Below, one piece after another: positions 43,707 to 56,004 of a stretch of DNA of 64,000 bases; positions within the stretch are counted from its first letter, which is position 1; the number at the start of each line of letters is the position of its first letter. The stretch is taken from positions 124,001-188,000 of the forward strand of contig WTXG01000026.1 of assembly GCA_022496185.1 (NCBI GenBank), given 5' to 3'. The notes below the pieces were generated by a model that saw only the letters and a program-made list of their open reading frames with translations, was not told where the DNA came from and made no database searches. Origin of the DNA: Multifurca ochricompacta (taxonomy: Eukaryota > Basidiomycota > Agaricomycetes > Russulales > Russulaceae). A program made the position numbers and the translations under genes.

Positions 43707-45999
43707 TCATGTCTTGAGTTGTTGCATGCGCCGCCATAAATTCCCAAATATACCAACCGCATCGCAAGGAGTAGTAGTAGTAGCTGCTGCTGAATCTGGA
43801 TCAGCATTTACTGCTACTGCACTGGCATCCCTCCGCCCACTACCACCAAGGTCAAAGGAGCCAGGAATGCGTAGTTCTACTTGACCTTCCTCGTCATCAT
43901 GATAATGATGTACTGCCAGAGCTGGCGATTGCGCTTGTGCTTGTGGTTGTTTCAACGTAGTACCGGGCTCGATCACCACAACCGGTACGTCCACCCCTTC
44001 TTCTCCTTTACCCCCTTGATTATCATCATCATCATCCTCTTCTCCTTCACCTTCCTGACGTTCCGCCTTGAGGAATTGGGACGTAGTTGTTGTCGTCCCT
44101 TCCCGCTGCTGCTGCTGCCTAAGAATGTCCAGAAATGGTACCTGTAATCGATTATGGGAAGGAGAAGGTGGTGGAGGTGGTGACCATCCGCCATCGCCGT
44201 CGCCGTCCAATTTCGATTTCAAATTCGAATTAGAGGTAAGCCAACCGCCGCCCTCGTCGTCTTCATCTTCTTCATCGTCATCGCTACTACTCTCCGGTCT
44301 ATCACCTCTACTCCTACTCCTGGTGGAAAAGCGTGAGAGGACGCGGGCAGCTCTGATAGCGTGGCGCCAGCGCGCACGAGGGTCAAAGTTCTCGCGGAGA
44401 CCGGAAAGGTCGTGTCCGGTAGAAGGAGCATAAGTGGTGAGCCATGTGTGAACTGAAGCTTGTTCTGCCGTGAGGCGACATGTAGGATCTGGATTTAGCA
44501 AAGCGCGGATGAAAACTTTCGCTGACGAATTTAGAATATGAGATATGAGGGGGGGGGAAAAAAAGGGCGAGGGGTGGGACGAGTTACCTTCATCAGATAC
44601 GTTCTTCCAATATCGGTCGTGAAAGATAATGGTGGTCTTTGCTTCTGTGGTTTGTCGGACGAGTTCTTTCAAATCATCTGACCGAAAGGGTGAATATCCA
44701 CAAAGGAGTACGTAAGTAATGATGCTATACTCCCAAAAAAAAAACAGGGTTAATCAGTATACCATTAAGCGACATTCAATCACTCGAGCGCATACCCAAT
44801 TGCCCAGAGGTCGACGGGTTTCCCGTGCCCTTTGTGGTTAAGGACCTCTGGTGCCACATAACCGAAACTCCCAGCTAAAGAGGTCAATTGTTCTTCAGAT
44901 GAATGAAGATGCTTCGCTCTGCAGAGGTAGAGAGGAGAGAAAGAGATCAGATCAGACCAGACCAGACCAAATCCGTCATTCCGGAATAACTCACATGCCA
45001 AAATCAGCAATGACGATATCCGACGATGGATCCTTCGTACGGAAAAGTATGTTTTCCGGTCTGTGAGATCTTCGGTGAGCGCAACGCAAAAAGAAAAAAG
45101 GTTAAAAGACGACCGAACGAACTTCAGATCCCGGTGTACGATATCATGTTCATGCAGATATTTCACGCCCGACAATATTGAACTTCCAAAAACTTCAATC
45201 TCAATCCTCTACGACGACAGATCTGTCATGGAAAAAAAAAAGGGACACGTACCGCTGAACCGTTACCGCATCTTTCTCCGTGAACCGGCCCCGTTGACTG
45301 ATGCGCTCAAAGAGCTCACCGCCGACTGCGAGCTCAAAAGAGAGGTAATACTTTGACCTTGACTCGAACCACTCGTAAAATTTAACCTTGTTGCCGTATA
45401 GGTATGAGAACAATGAGGACCAAGCCGAAGAAGAAGAAGAAGGAAAAAAAACGCACGATATTCGGATGATCGAGCCCTTTCAAGACTTCCATTTCCCCCC
45501 ACACGCTTGCCTCATTCCCTTTCACCTTCTTCTTCGGGATCACTTTCAACGCGACTTGGCGCGTGACATCTACTAACGCTACCGATGACGATGACGACGA
45601 TTCGTTAAGGTCCCGTCTCGTCTGCTGTGACCCTGCAGAAGCCGTAGAGATCGTAAAGGAAGACTTGGTAGTGCTGTCTGTGGTAGTGGAGGGGGACGAA
45701 GGTGGGGAGAAAGAAGTGGTACTTTGAGATAAGATACACCTCCAGCAGTAGAAGCGGCGCGTTCGGCAACGCTCAGCTGTTCAGATGGAACATGCCATGT
45801 CGCACGCTGTCAATAAGGGTATATGTCAGAAATTTCTGTTAACAACAGAAAACGTTGGGGAGGGGGAGGGGGGGCATTTTCTTCGCACCATAACTCTTCC
45901 AAAAGTTCCAGTTCCGAGCACATTATGTATCTCGTATTGCCTCTTCTTGTTAGCAGACGGAGGTTGTGGTAGGACCTTCAGAGAGACGCGAGAGAGCAT
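43707..45999 (-). CDS. Calcium/calmodulin-dependent protein kinase, CMK type
   Basis: Nine exons (minus): 45999-45889, 45806-45740, 45677-45457, 45386-45253, 45206-45123, 45060-44995, 44918-44796, 44724-44588, 44521-43707, total 1758 nt, 585 residues. Glycine loop GTGTFG, then an unusual Ser/Thr-rich insert of about 50 residues, VAIK-type lysine in [25 protein letters not shown], activation segment to [24 protein letters not shown] and RYWKNVS. The C-terminal extension after the kinase fold is long, acidic and low complexity. Family members phosphorylate Ser/Thr in response to Ca2+/calmodulin. The calmodulin-binding helix should lie in the basic stretch [14 protein letters not shown] (about 44345-44385). 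Confidence 0.92.
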
Positions 46000-47634
46000 G
46001 ATGACGGTTTTTGTTGTTTTTTGTTGTTTTTGTTGCTTTCTTTCTTTTCGATTAAATAATAATTGGTTACTTATTTTCACTGTAGTTGGTTTTGGGAGCT
46101 CTCTAAGTAAGGTGGGTGGTAGGGATAGGGACAGGTGCAAGTGGTGACTTGACTGACGAAATGAAATCAGGAATCAGGGTAATGCCAAGACAATCTCATA
46201 ATAACAACAACTCGCCCTTGGCTTGGCTAGACATTGCCGACAAATAATAATAAAACGTTTCAACCGTGTCCGGGGTCTCGCTTTCAATACAGAGGAGCAG
46301 TAGTAGTATAACTTGGTGGTGGTGGTGGTGATGATGGTGTGAGCAGTGCAGCCAAGGGATATTATAGTATAGTATAGTATAGTATAGTACTAAAGTACCA
46401 ACCGTGATCCCCATTTCCCTTTTGGTGAGGTCAGGGTCGAGATCTCGGGAATCTCGGGGAGCCAGAGCATATAGTACCCCAACCCTAGACCTGGATACAC
46501 GATCCGACTCTATTGCCCGCTGCTCGCTGCAGGTTGTTAATATATAAATATATATATATAGTACTCATATTTCGTTCCCGCGGCTGTATCGAAGAACGAT
46601 AAGACGAGGCCCCCCCACGCAAAATAAATGAGTGAGAGAGAGTGTGTGCACGCACGTGGCTATCAGTTTGTTATTATGTGCCACACACATGTCACTGTCT
46701 ATATGTGGACTGAGCCAACCGGGGCGCAGGGTTGTGTGTGAGAAGGAGGGTTCTTCTGGCATCTTCAAGAATGTGAGCATACTTCTTCCAGCTTATGTCA
46801 CGCGTTGTGTCACACCAACCCCACATGGTTGGTAAGGTCACGTGACATTTCATCTTGCTCACAAATCTCAACTCACAAATCAATAAATAAAATAAATAAT
46901 CACACCCTCACACCCTCATCTGAGTCCGACTTGGGCGAAAATGCCGCACATAAAAACTGGGATGGGAATGGGGAATGCGAATGTGATGTGTCAAAGTGAC
47001 AGCTGTCCAAGAACGACGTACGAAAGCGAACAAGAAGATTCAAAATCTTTCTCGTAAAAAATGAAACGTATTTAGGCAAAAAAGAATTGCCTCATGCTCC
47101 AGGGAGTTATTTTATTTTGGCAGCTTACCCCTTACACATACGTACATACATACATCCATGTGCATCCATGTACATTTGCCCAAGAGAGTTCTTGCGAACC
47201 CGGGTTTTGTTATTCGCTCGTACGGTATATTACTTATCTCTCTCTAATAAGATGAAATCTGAAACGAGGGTGTACGGACGACCTTCTCTCCTCATCGAAC
47301 CGCAATTAATATCTCCATATTATCACCACCTGACGTTGAATTTATTTAGATGGAATCATCATCATAGAATTGGCACGGTTTTAGCCCAAATTCAGTGTCA
47401 CGTGTGTACATACATACATTACATTACATTACATACATACATACATACACGCCACACTTCCACTTCCACACTCCACACACTTACCACCAAACCAAACATG
47501 TGTACACCAGCTGCATGTATATAAATGCCCCCTTTCCCATCCGAGGCTGGTTATCCCCCCAGTCCCAGTAGTATTCACCTTCACATTCGCATAAAAACCT
47601 CTCTTGAATCTCTCGTCAAATCGATTGATCTATC
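46000..47634. other. Intergenic: kinase promoter and metallothionein promoter
   Basis: About 1.6 kb with no supported coding frame. It includes an AGTAT pentanucleotide repeat (about 46365-46389) and CATA/CATTA repeats near 47403-47450. Confidence 0.4.
47518..47525 (+). promoter_or_regulatory. TATA box of the metallothionein gene
   Basis: TATATAAA lies 110 nt upstream of the metallothionein ATG, a spacing compatible with a short 5' leader. A metal-responsive element was not identified with confidence. Confidence 0.55.
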
Positions 47635-47860
47635 ATGTGTCCAGTATGTGCACCCATCTTCTTGCGTCGCTACCGTTACGTCACGTCATGAATACACACA
47701 CCTCTCTAGGTCATCCAGAACCCAGTTAATCAACACGACGGCTGCGGCTTGACCTCCTGTACATGCGGCGCCTCGTGCGTATCAGCCTTCGACTCGCTCA
47801 AACGCAGCACGCTGACTCCCTCGCAGTTGCCAGTGCACGGCTGGGGACTGCAAGTGTTGA
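47635..47860 (+). CDS. Small cysteine-rich metallothionein (34 residues, three exons)
   Basis: Exons 47635-47643 (ATG TGT CCA), 47710-47778 and 47834-47860 join in frame to a 34-residue peptide whose second half reads CGLTSCTCGASC-CTAGDCKC and then stops. The eight cysteines include two CXC pairs in the layout of basidiomycete metallothioneins, which chelate Cu, Zn or Cd in the cytosol. Introns have donors GTATGT and GTATCA, and acceptors CTCTCTAG and TTGCCAG. A TATA box lies upstream. No other residues suggest a secreted effector (no signal peptide). Each exon is too short to be found by ORF length. The first exon is the least certain part; an alternative start would change only the first residues. 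Confidence 0.72.
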
Positions 47861-48953
47861 GCGGCCGTGACAAAGCGAGCCATCGGTGTAGTTGTAACTT
47901 TGAAGGAAAACAGTTGGTGTCTTGTTGTCCAAGTGGTGATGAGAACATATGCTTGGCCAGTTTCTAGTCGCCAAAAGTCTGCTGAGCACTACGGCTTGTG
48001 TGTCTGTCCTGTCGTATATACGACTAGCCCAGCCAGCCCTAAGCCTATCTTTCTCTTCTCTTCTCTTCTCTTGTTTGTTTGTTTGTTTGTTTGTTTGTTG
48101 TGTAATTCTCCTCTCCCCATTCCCATGTTTAGGGGTTGTGGGCCTGGAACAACCTGAGTTTTGAGTTAACTGGGCAGGTACTGCGCCCATCCAGACGTTG
48201 TGTGAGATAAAAGTATCGAATTGGAATTGGAATTGCTTCTGCGCTGTGATCTTGCCTAATTTATTGACCTGTCCTGTGACCCACTGAAACTCACACGTAT
48301 CCGTATCCGAACGCCACTAAACTGTAACTGTAATGTATTCAATTCGTGTATGGAGACGACCTTACCGGAGCCGATCAGTTTGCATGGATCATGGATCCGA
48401 TCCGATGGATGGGCGTAAACATTGCGAACGTGGGGGTATGGGGTATGGGGAAGGAAGGAGTGTGAGGGGTCCCTTCACTTCACGTTCCTTGTGTATGTGA
48501 CGATGTGGCAACATCGGCTTCATGTCCTAAGACAATGACGTGAAGGCCCTCACTGCCCACTTTTCAATTTCGTTTGTGAAATATGAGAGGAGGGGGTCTG
48601 TGTGGGATGGGGGTGTAATGGGGGGGAAGGGGCACGATTGTGTGTATGAAATGCCTCTGTCCAAAAAACCCATAGTGTGCAGTCGGGCGTTTGCACAATA
48701 AATGTTTTCCTGGACTATGTAAGTATGGGGGGAGGGAAGTAAACGCTCTATGTGGTTCACTCACTGCACTGTTATATGAAGGCAGGGAGGTAGAGAAGAC
48801 TGCGAGGGTTTGGGTAACAACAACAACGTGATAACTGTGAGGGTACCATCGACCGGCTTTATTATCGGCCCGGCCCGAAATCTTCCCCCACTCGCAACAA
48901 AAGTACTCGCTCTTGCTTGCTCATTTCACTACACAAATTCACTACCCACATCA
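47861..48953. other. Intergenic: metallothionein 3' flank to isomerase 1
   Basis: About 1.1 kb. TTTG and CTTCT repeats near 48055-48098; no gene supported. Confidence 0.4.
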
Positions 48954-50572
48954 ATGTCACAAATACCATCCTATGCCTCTCAATTCAAGTTTCTCGTTCT
49001 CACTTTTCCATTTCCAAAAGTACTACACGTCGAATTGGCCAGGTAAGCAGGTCCAACTCTCCCTCTCTCTCTCCAAAAAGACTGAGACTGAGAGTACAAA
49101 TCAATTAAGGCCAAAAGTGAACGCTTTCCATGAAGAGTAAGAAAAAAAAAAATCCCCCCCCCTCTCATCTCTCTGCTTTAGAAAGCTCTAGATTAGCCTC
49201 AGAACTTACGATGTGTCTGTCTGTCTGTCTATAGGTTCTGGCGAGAATATGGCGCCGCGTTTGATCGCATCGCACAAGACTCGTCCGTGCGCGTGATTGT
49301 ACTTTCCTCGCGCATGCAGAAAGCTTTCTCTGCCGGTGTAGACTGTAAGTCCTTTCCCCCCCCCTTCCCAAAAAAAGGCTAAACCACTCACACGCACGAA
49401 CAAAAAAAAACAAAAAAAACCCCCCCCCCCCCCCCACTACCACATCCACAACTTTGAAAAAAAAAAAAAAAAAAAACGGACCAACAAATAGTGGCCCAAC
49501 TCGGATCCAAGCAAGTCTCACCCGACACAGCTCGATCTGGTCTCCTCCTCCGTACTTTAGTCCAAGAATTTCAACATGCCATATCAGCTCCATCTCGTGC
49601 ACCTCAACCCGTCATTGTCGCCATACATGGTATCGCTTTTGGTCTAGCATTGGACGCCATCGCGGCTTGTGATATTCGTTGGGCAGCAGAGGATGGGACA
49701 TCGTTTAGTATCAGAGAGACTGATGTCGGTCTTGCGGCGGATATTGGTACCCTTGCCCGATTCCCTAAACTCGTTGGGAATCTTTCTCTCTTTCAAGAGC
49801 TTGCTCTTTCCGCTCGTCTTTTCGGTGCGGATGAAGCCCTGAAGGTGGGCATCGTATCAAAGGTACGCTTTTTTTTTTTCTTTTTTTTTTTCTTCTTTTT
49901 CTTTTCGCCTATCACCAAAAGTTTTTATTTGCTCTTCAATCATCACGCCCCCGTCCTTTCTTTGGGGGGTTTTTTTTTTTTAATATCAATTTGATTGGGG
50001 GCGGGCGGGGGGGGGGGGGATGTGGCGCTCTGACAAATTGTTTAAAGTTTAAACCGATTTTTTGTTTGATTGATTTTTAATTTTTTTGGCGACAGGTCGT
50101 ACCTGGAAGCAGAGAGGAAGTCATTCAAGCCGCACTCGATTTCGCCCGTATCATAGCTGAAAAGAGTCCTGTCGCCCTCACTGGAGTGAAGCGTTTCATC
50201 GCGCACGCTATAGACAATCCGTACGTTAAACCCCCCCAACCCCCTTCCCGCGTTTCCATCCATTAATTCCGAATAACATATATATATATATAAAATAAAA
50301 AAAATCAAACATTTAGAGTTGACGACGCCCTTCAATACCAAGCGACTTGGGCTGCTGCAGCCGTTCAAGGAACGGTACGTTCGTCAGCCCTTTCCCCCCC
50401 CCCCCCCCGCCTCCCCCTCTCCCCCACACACACCTTTTTTTATTTATTTTTTAACGGATGTTTACCATTGTAGGATCTCGTCAACTCGGCACAAGCTGTG
50501 ATTAAAAAGCAAAAGATCACGTATGAGAACTTGGGAGAGTTGAACCGAGTCAAGATTAATGCAAAGTTGTAA
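48954..50572 (+). CDS. Peroxisomal delta(3,5)-delta(2,4)-dienoyl-CoA isomerase 1
   Basis: Exons 48954-49042, 49110-49136, 49235-49344, 49492-49862, 50096-50220, 50317-50374 and 50474-50572 keep the frame. The product (about 292 residues) has the enoyl-CoA hydratase/isomerase crotonase fold: RPKVNAF, FSAGVDL (oxyanion hole part), IHGIAFGLALD and FSIRETDVGLAADIGTL, where the acidic residues of the dienoyl isomerase active site sit. It moves double bonds in 3,5-dienoyl-CoA during beta-oxidation of unsaturated fatty acids with odd-numbered double bonds. The C-terminus is AKL, a PTS1-type peroxisomal import signal. A generic crotonase-family enzyme is the alternative. Confidence 0.9.
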
Positions 50573-50868
50573 AATTTTATTTTCTCCCCCCCCCCTGAAA
50601 AACAATGTACCGTACCTTACCTCTCAGGGTTTGGGTTGGGTTGGGTTCTGGGCTGAAATTTCGCATATCCGGCCCTCGCTTCCCAATTGAAAACCTCTCT
50701 CTTCCCTAAGAAAGAAATATATATATATTTGTATATGTGTATATGTATTTCAACCCTGTAACGAATCCACCTAACTAGCTCGATCAATCATCAGGTGGAT
50801 TCTCTCATTCAACTACGGAGATGATGGATTGATGGATGGATGGGGGGTTTTTTATTATTAATTTAAAA

Positions 50869-52137
50869 TTACAATTTCGCCTTCCTCCTTTCCAACACTC
50901 CCAGATTCTCATACTCGATCTTCTGCTTACGTTTCGCTGCAGCGGCCGATTCACTGAGATCCTAAGAAAATGCGCGGTAAAGGTTGTGGGGGTTAATATC
51001 ACGCCCATGAAAGAGGGGGGGGAGGGGGGGAGGAGTGCCCAATAAAGTACCTTTGCCTGCAAAGCGAAAGCTCCCCATGTCGCCTGATACTCGAGTGCGG
51101 CATCAACACTATTTATTCAAAACGAAATCAGCGAGGAAGGGAAGAAAGAAAGAAAGAAAAAGAACGCAACGAATGATCAAGGGCATGAGCGATGAACCGT
51201 TTGACGCCCGAGACGGCCACAGGACTCTTCCTAGCGATCCCTTCCGCAAATTCAAGAGCTGCCTTCACCACCTTCTCTCTCGAACCCGGTACCACCCGAG
51301 AAACAAGTCCAAACTGAAGAGCTTCCTGAGCTCCAAAAACCCTACCCGAAAACGCAACCTCATACAACCAAGAGAGATCACCGACCAATTTGGGGAATCG
51401 AGCTAAAGTCCCAATATCAGCCGCTAAACCTACGTCTACTTCCCTAATACTAAACGCTACATCTTCTGCCGCCCAACGTACGTCTACGGCACCTAGGGCA
51501 TCCAGGGCGAGTCCGAAAGCGACACCGTGGACGGCGGCTATGACGGGTTGGGGGATTCGGGAGGGTGCGTTAATGGATATTGGTAGTCGTGGATATAGGC
51601 ACGGGTTAACAAGGCGCGTCTTCCTATGTCTTCATGCCGAGGGAGTGCAAGCAAGTCGGACACTGTCGAGGTGAGGTGAGGAGGAGGAGGAGAGCAGGGG
51701 GGGGGGGGGTAAGGTGAATGAATAAATGAGTTTTGGTATTAAAAGTAATTGGTTTTTTTTTCAACGTACAGTCCACGCCAGCTGAGAAAGCCTTGTCAAC
51801 GGCAGAGGAGAGAACGACGACACGGACGGTAGGATCTTGACCGATTTGATCAAAAGCTGTACCATATTCACGCCAAAACCTGTTTTTTTTTTTTTTAAAA
51901 TCATTATTTCCTTTAATTATAACCCCCCTCTCCCGGTACGTACTCTTCGTTGAATGCGTTCACGGGTGGCCTTTTCGAAAGAAAAACATCGATTTCGTTA
52001 GTAAAAAAAAAAGGTAGGGGGGGATATGGGACAAACCTTTTGAGTTGTACATGAAGTACATTTTCAAACGGGAAGCTCAAATCAACATATTTGAATTGAG
52101 AGGCGTAAGACGGGACTTTGTTAGAAGAAGGAGCCAT
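50869..52137 (-). CDS. Peroxisomal dienoyl-CoA isomerase 2 (frame break in exon 4)
   Basis: Exons (minus): 52137-52037, 51970-51944, 51879-51770, 51662-51171, 51108-51051, 50961-50869. Shares KVPSYASQFKY, RPPVNAF, FSAGVD, VHGVAFGLALDAL and FSIREVDVGLAADIGTL with isomerase 1, and also ends in AKL (PTS1). The intron that separates exons 4 and 5 in isomerase 1 is absent here. Exon 4 is one base short: near 51580 the frame switches between HDYQY and ISINAPSRIPQPV; one extra C in TACCAATA would restore it. So it is either a young pseudogene or a consensus error. It faces isomerase 1 tail to tail with about 300 bp between. Confidence 0.85.
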
Positions 52138-52856
52138 ATAATTTCCACTGTTTTACTGTTCAAAAAGCTGGGATGGGTTGTGCGGGGGGGGGTGGGGGTG
52201 TTTGTATGAAGAGAGAGAAGGAGAAAAGGAAGGGATTATGTGTGCATGGTCAGCCAATCGTTCACTTGTGATATTGGCTGATTCTTCCGGTTACCGGGTT
52301 TACTTTCTACCTTCTGAGGTTCGGGGTAGGCTCGGCGGAGGGGGAAGTGGAAGTGGAGAGCGGGAGGGCGGGCGAGGCTCGGGTGGGATGAAGGCTAAAA
52401 TGGCTAATTAATTATTAATTATTATCATTATTATTATCATGTCTTACCACAAGTTCCTGGGGGCTCGGTTGGATACAATAACCACACACACACACACACA
52501 ACACAACAGGAACAGCACCCTCCTTAGGCGTTGGTCCCACTGCCCATAGGAAAAAGGGTTGTCACGTGTCACCATCATGACAGCTTAGCCAAATTCATTC
52601 ACCATCTAGACTGATTATGACCGATCCAACTAACTCAAGCATCACGGAGAGTACGATGATGTGTCAAACGACATTCAGGGCGCAAAATAAAGGTATCAAA
52701 TCAATATATTCCCAGCAGTCATTCAACGCACAGCCAGCCAGGGAATATAGGAATTGGTGAGAGAAAAATGAACTAATAAGGGAATACTGCGTAAAATGTT
52801 CCAAGGCAAGTTCGTGAAATGCATAATGACCGTATCATCCATATCAGTCATCATAC
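52138..52856. other. Intergenic: isomerase 2 promoter and transporter 1 3' flank
   Basis: About 720 bp, no gene supported. It has a (CA)n stretch near 52489-52502 and ATTATTA repeats near 52408-52440. Confidence 0.4.
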
Positions 52857-53993
52857 TCAATCAGTACGACGTGGGGGGTATTTTCCAAGAGGAATGGTGA
52901 ATAGGTCGTCAGACGTGAGCATCTCCGAGAGGCCACAGTAATAAGCAATGAGCGCGGTGACAATTCCGAGGTATCCTCCACCCTTAACAATGTCAGTCTT
53001 CTTCATCATGTTACCTGCAAAATGTTTGCTTAGTATTAGCTAACGACAAAGATATCATCACATACCGATCGCCAAAACCATGAATGTCAAAGTAAGGAAG
53101 AAGAAAAGGGCGGTCAGGCCAAGTGACTTGCGAAGTGAGCCAAGGCTACGAGGCAAGGTTCATGGATCAGCATGGTTCCAGAATATTTAGGAAGAGGCGA
53201 GGGTAAGGGCAACACGATCAAGAGTGAACGGCGCCCGCCCGCGTGAATGACTCACAAGAACAAAAACGTGACGATCATCCATGAAATAAGGAAGATCCCG
53301 ATCGCATCATCCTCCATGCCGGGCTTAGCGTTTGCATAAGCGGAGGCTACACCCGAGTTGGGAATGAGCAAGGTCGCGAAGGAGAGCCAGAATGCGCCAT
53401 AAGATGTGAATGCTGAATGTTTTTTTTGAACGAATGGTCAGCAAAATGGCACACACATAGGGAGATGGAGATTGAAGGTTGAAAGATAGAGTAAAAGCGG
53501 GCCGCGGACCGTAACTTGTGGAGTCCGATGGATACCCCACGTTATGTGCCTGACATGTGACAACTTTAATCACTTCATGTTGTGTACATGCATTATCACC
53601 TGTGTCGATGACTTCCACGGTTGTACCATCCTCCGTCTCACCTCCCACGACTTTAGGAGATAGGTAGAATGGAATTCTCACCGGTAGCGCCAAAAGTATT
53701 ACCCGTGGCAAACTCCCACATGCCTGCTAAGAATTGGGCGAGACCACCACAGAAGAGAGCCATGCCCACAACAACGTTGGGAACGGCGATGTGACGTGCG
53801 TGCACATTGTACAGGGAGAGGACCAGAGTAGTGGACGCGAAGGAGAAGAGACCCCTATGGGACAGCTAATCAGTAACATAGCGATGATGATAATAATAAT
53901 AAATCAATAAAATAAAATAAAAACGTACAGCGGACCAGGGTTCCCAAGGCGGCTTCGGCGCGGGTGATGATCAATCTTCTCAATATCAGACAT
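52857..53993 (-). CDS. GPR1/FUN34/YaaH acetate-type transporter 1
   Basis: Exons (minus): 53993-53929, 53854-53682, 53412-53256, 53145-53066, 53014-52857, sum 633 nt, 210 residues. The signature NPGPLGL opens the first of six predicted membrane helices (FSFASTTLVLSLYNV, VVVGMALFCGGLAQFLAGMW, SYGAFWLSFATLLI and so on); the end reads LFTIPLGKY. Relatives carry acetate/proton across the plasma membrane or act in ammonium export (Ato proteins). Intron 2 (53681-53413, about 270 nt) is unusually long for this window. Exon phases are identical to transporter 2. Regulation by acetate is likely from the family, not seen. Confidence 0.92.
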
Positions 53994-56004
53994 TATTAAA
54001 TCCCGTTAAAGCAAAGAAGAGAAGGGAAAGACGGGAGGGGGGGGGGGATAAAGGAGGATAGGAATAAACGGAGGTGAAAGGGAACACAAGATCAACTGGG
54101 TTGAATTTAACGATGCTTTATACGTACGGCCAAGTCCCAAATGAACTCCTCGGGCGGGCGTTGAATGCAATCGAGAGATTCTGAGTTCTTAGTTTCTCTT
54201 CTTCTCTGCTGCCTGTCTGGATAGCATCCGAGCCGATGTAATAAATAGAATAATATAAGAATAAGAATCCCCCCCTTGATCCACCTAGAAGCGCTGACAA
54301 CTACGCCAATGGGCGCGGGCGGCAGATCTAGAAGGGTTGCTTGTTACAGAAACACAAGACCTACCCCCCCCTCCCAAGCGCTACGCGATGCCCGTCTCGC
54401 CCAATTTTAATTCTAGTTGAATGACTCGTCCACATTTGTGGGGAAATTAATGAATGAACCTATGAGGGTGTGTGTGTGTGTTTGTTTGTTTGTTTGAATT
54501 AAATGATGCATAAAACGCCACATACGATACGACGCACACCCTACGAATCCATTCTTTCACACTTTCACGAGCGCGTTGGGATGTGGAGAAGATGAAACAT
54601 TAAAAAGTAGGCAGGCCGCCGTTCAAATTCAATTCACACAAATCAGTCACGATGGCACGAGGGGGTCTTCTATTCGTTCAGTTCATATGGCACTCACTAT
54701 ATCGGGTAAGCTTAATCGCTCGCTCGCTTATTTTATTTGGTCCGCGTCCGCCGCGTTGCTTGGCTTGGAGCTTGGAACATTTGTAGAGACCACCTCCGTC
54801 TGTCTCCTCTCCTCTTTTCCAAGGGCGCACCCCCCATTGACCAATGCTTCTCTCTCTCCGTCGCTCTCACTGCATTACACTTGACTCTTTACCCGTTCCT
54901 GCCCCGCTCCGCCCCTCCCATCCTTGGTTCCATAACAACGACATCATGATCATCCATCATCGTCTCTTTGCCCCGCCCCGTCTGTCTGACCTGACCGTTA
55001 ACCCTGACCAATAACCACATACAACACGCATACACCTTACTTTCTTTGACCTAACCGTCCATCCATCTGTCCGTCCCTATCGTACAAATAATACCCGTTA
55101 ATCGACCCTGGGCGCTGTGAGGCGTTTGAATGAGTTGATTTTTATTATTATTATTTCCCTCCCGCGTAAAAAATCGAGTCGATTTGATTTTCAAATCTCA
55201 TCAAATGTGTTTTTTTGGAACGGGGAGTGGGGTATCGGGTGTTTAAACAAGTGACCAGGCTAGCTAACTAAGCCTCCTTTCCCTCCCCCCTCCCCCCATC
55301 TACGTTCGAGGCGCCTTGCGCTAATCATGAAATGTCAATGTTTTGAGTAAAGACCGAGGCCTGTCAATCTTTGCGACGGCATCGAACCTTTCCAGATCAC
55401 GAAACCTTCCTCCCGGCGCGCCTCCCTCCCCTTCACGCTTCCCCTTCCCCTTCCCTTCCCTTCCCTCCCCCTTCCCTCCCCACCACAAATTGGCTTCTCG
55501 ATAGGTCCACCTTCCATACAGGCCGCCAAATTTGTTTGTACTTAACAACGGACATGCACCGGTCCCCCCACACACTTGTGTCTTCTTATGTGCAAACTGC
55601 TCTCTCTCTCTTGGCAGACGTTAACATATAAAATAAAACTCGATTTTTTTCCCTTGACAGCTGGCGCTAGAGTCACGTACTCAACATAATGTCCATTTTA
55701 CACGTTCCGTATCAAGGGCACCAAATCCAATCAACTAGGCCCAAACAATTTCCCCTTCTCACCGGCTCCGATTGTCAACGTCCTTTGTATTTATTGCTCT
55801 GTCAAAGTCATCTTGAGCTCCTCCCTTCATAAGGTTCCACATCTCTCGTCTCTCAGACCAACAGCTTTCTCTCTCTCTCTCTCTCTGTCCCTTGTCTGTC
55901 TTTGTTTGTTTTTTTTTGTTTTTCTGCCCAACGTACGCTCCTAGCGGTGCAATCCTCTCTTTTTAAAAAACCCCCCACCCACACAATCCAAACTGGCTTC
56001 CAAA
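53994..56004. promoter_or_regulatory. Divergent region between the two acetate-type transporters
   Basis: 2 kb between outward-facing start codons with no supported gene. The last 150 bp before transporter 2 are CT-rich (CTCTCTCTCTCTCTCT near 55870), typical of strong basidiomycete promoters. A shared control region is possible; no specific binding site could be named. Confidence 0.45.

Noticed and set aside
46565..46835. Short overlapping frames with a basic character upstream of the metallothionein
   Set aside because: No family resemblance and no plausible introns; treated as intergenic.
54576..54884. Open frame of 102 codons between the two transporters
   Set aside because: No ATG context, splice support, domain or paralogue; composition looks like promoter DNA.
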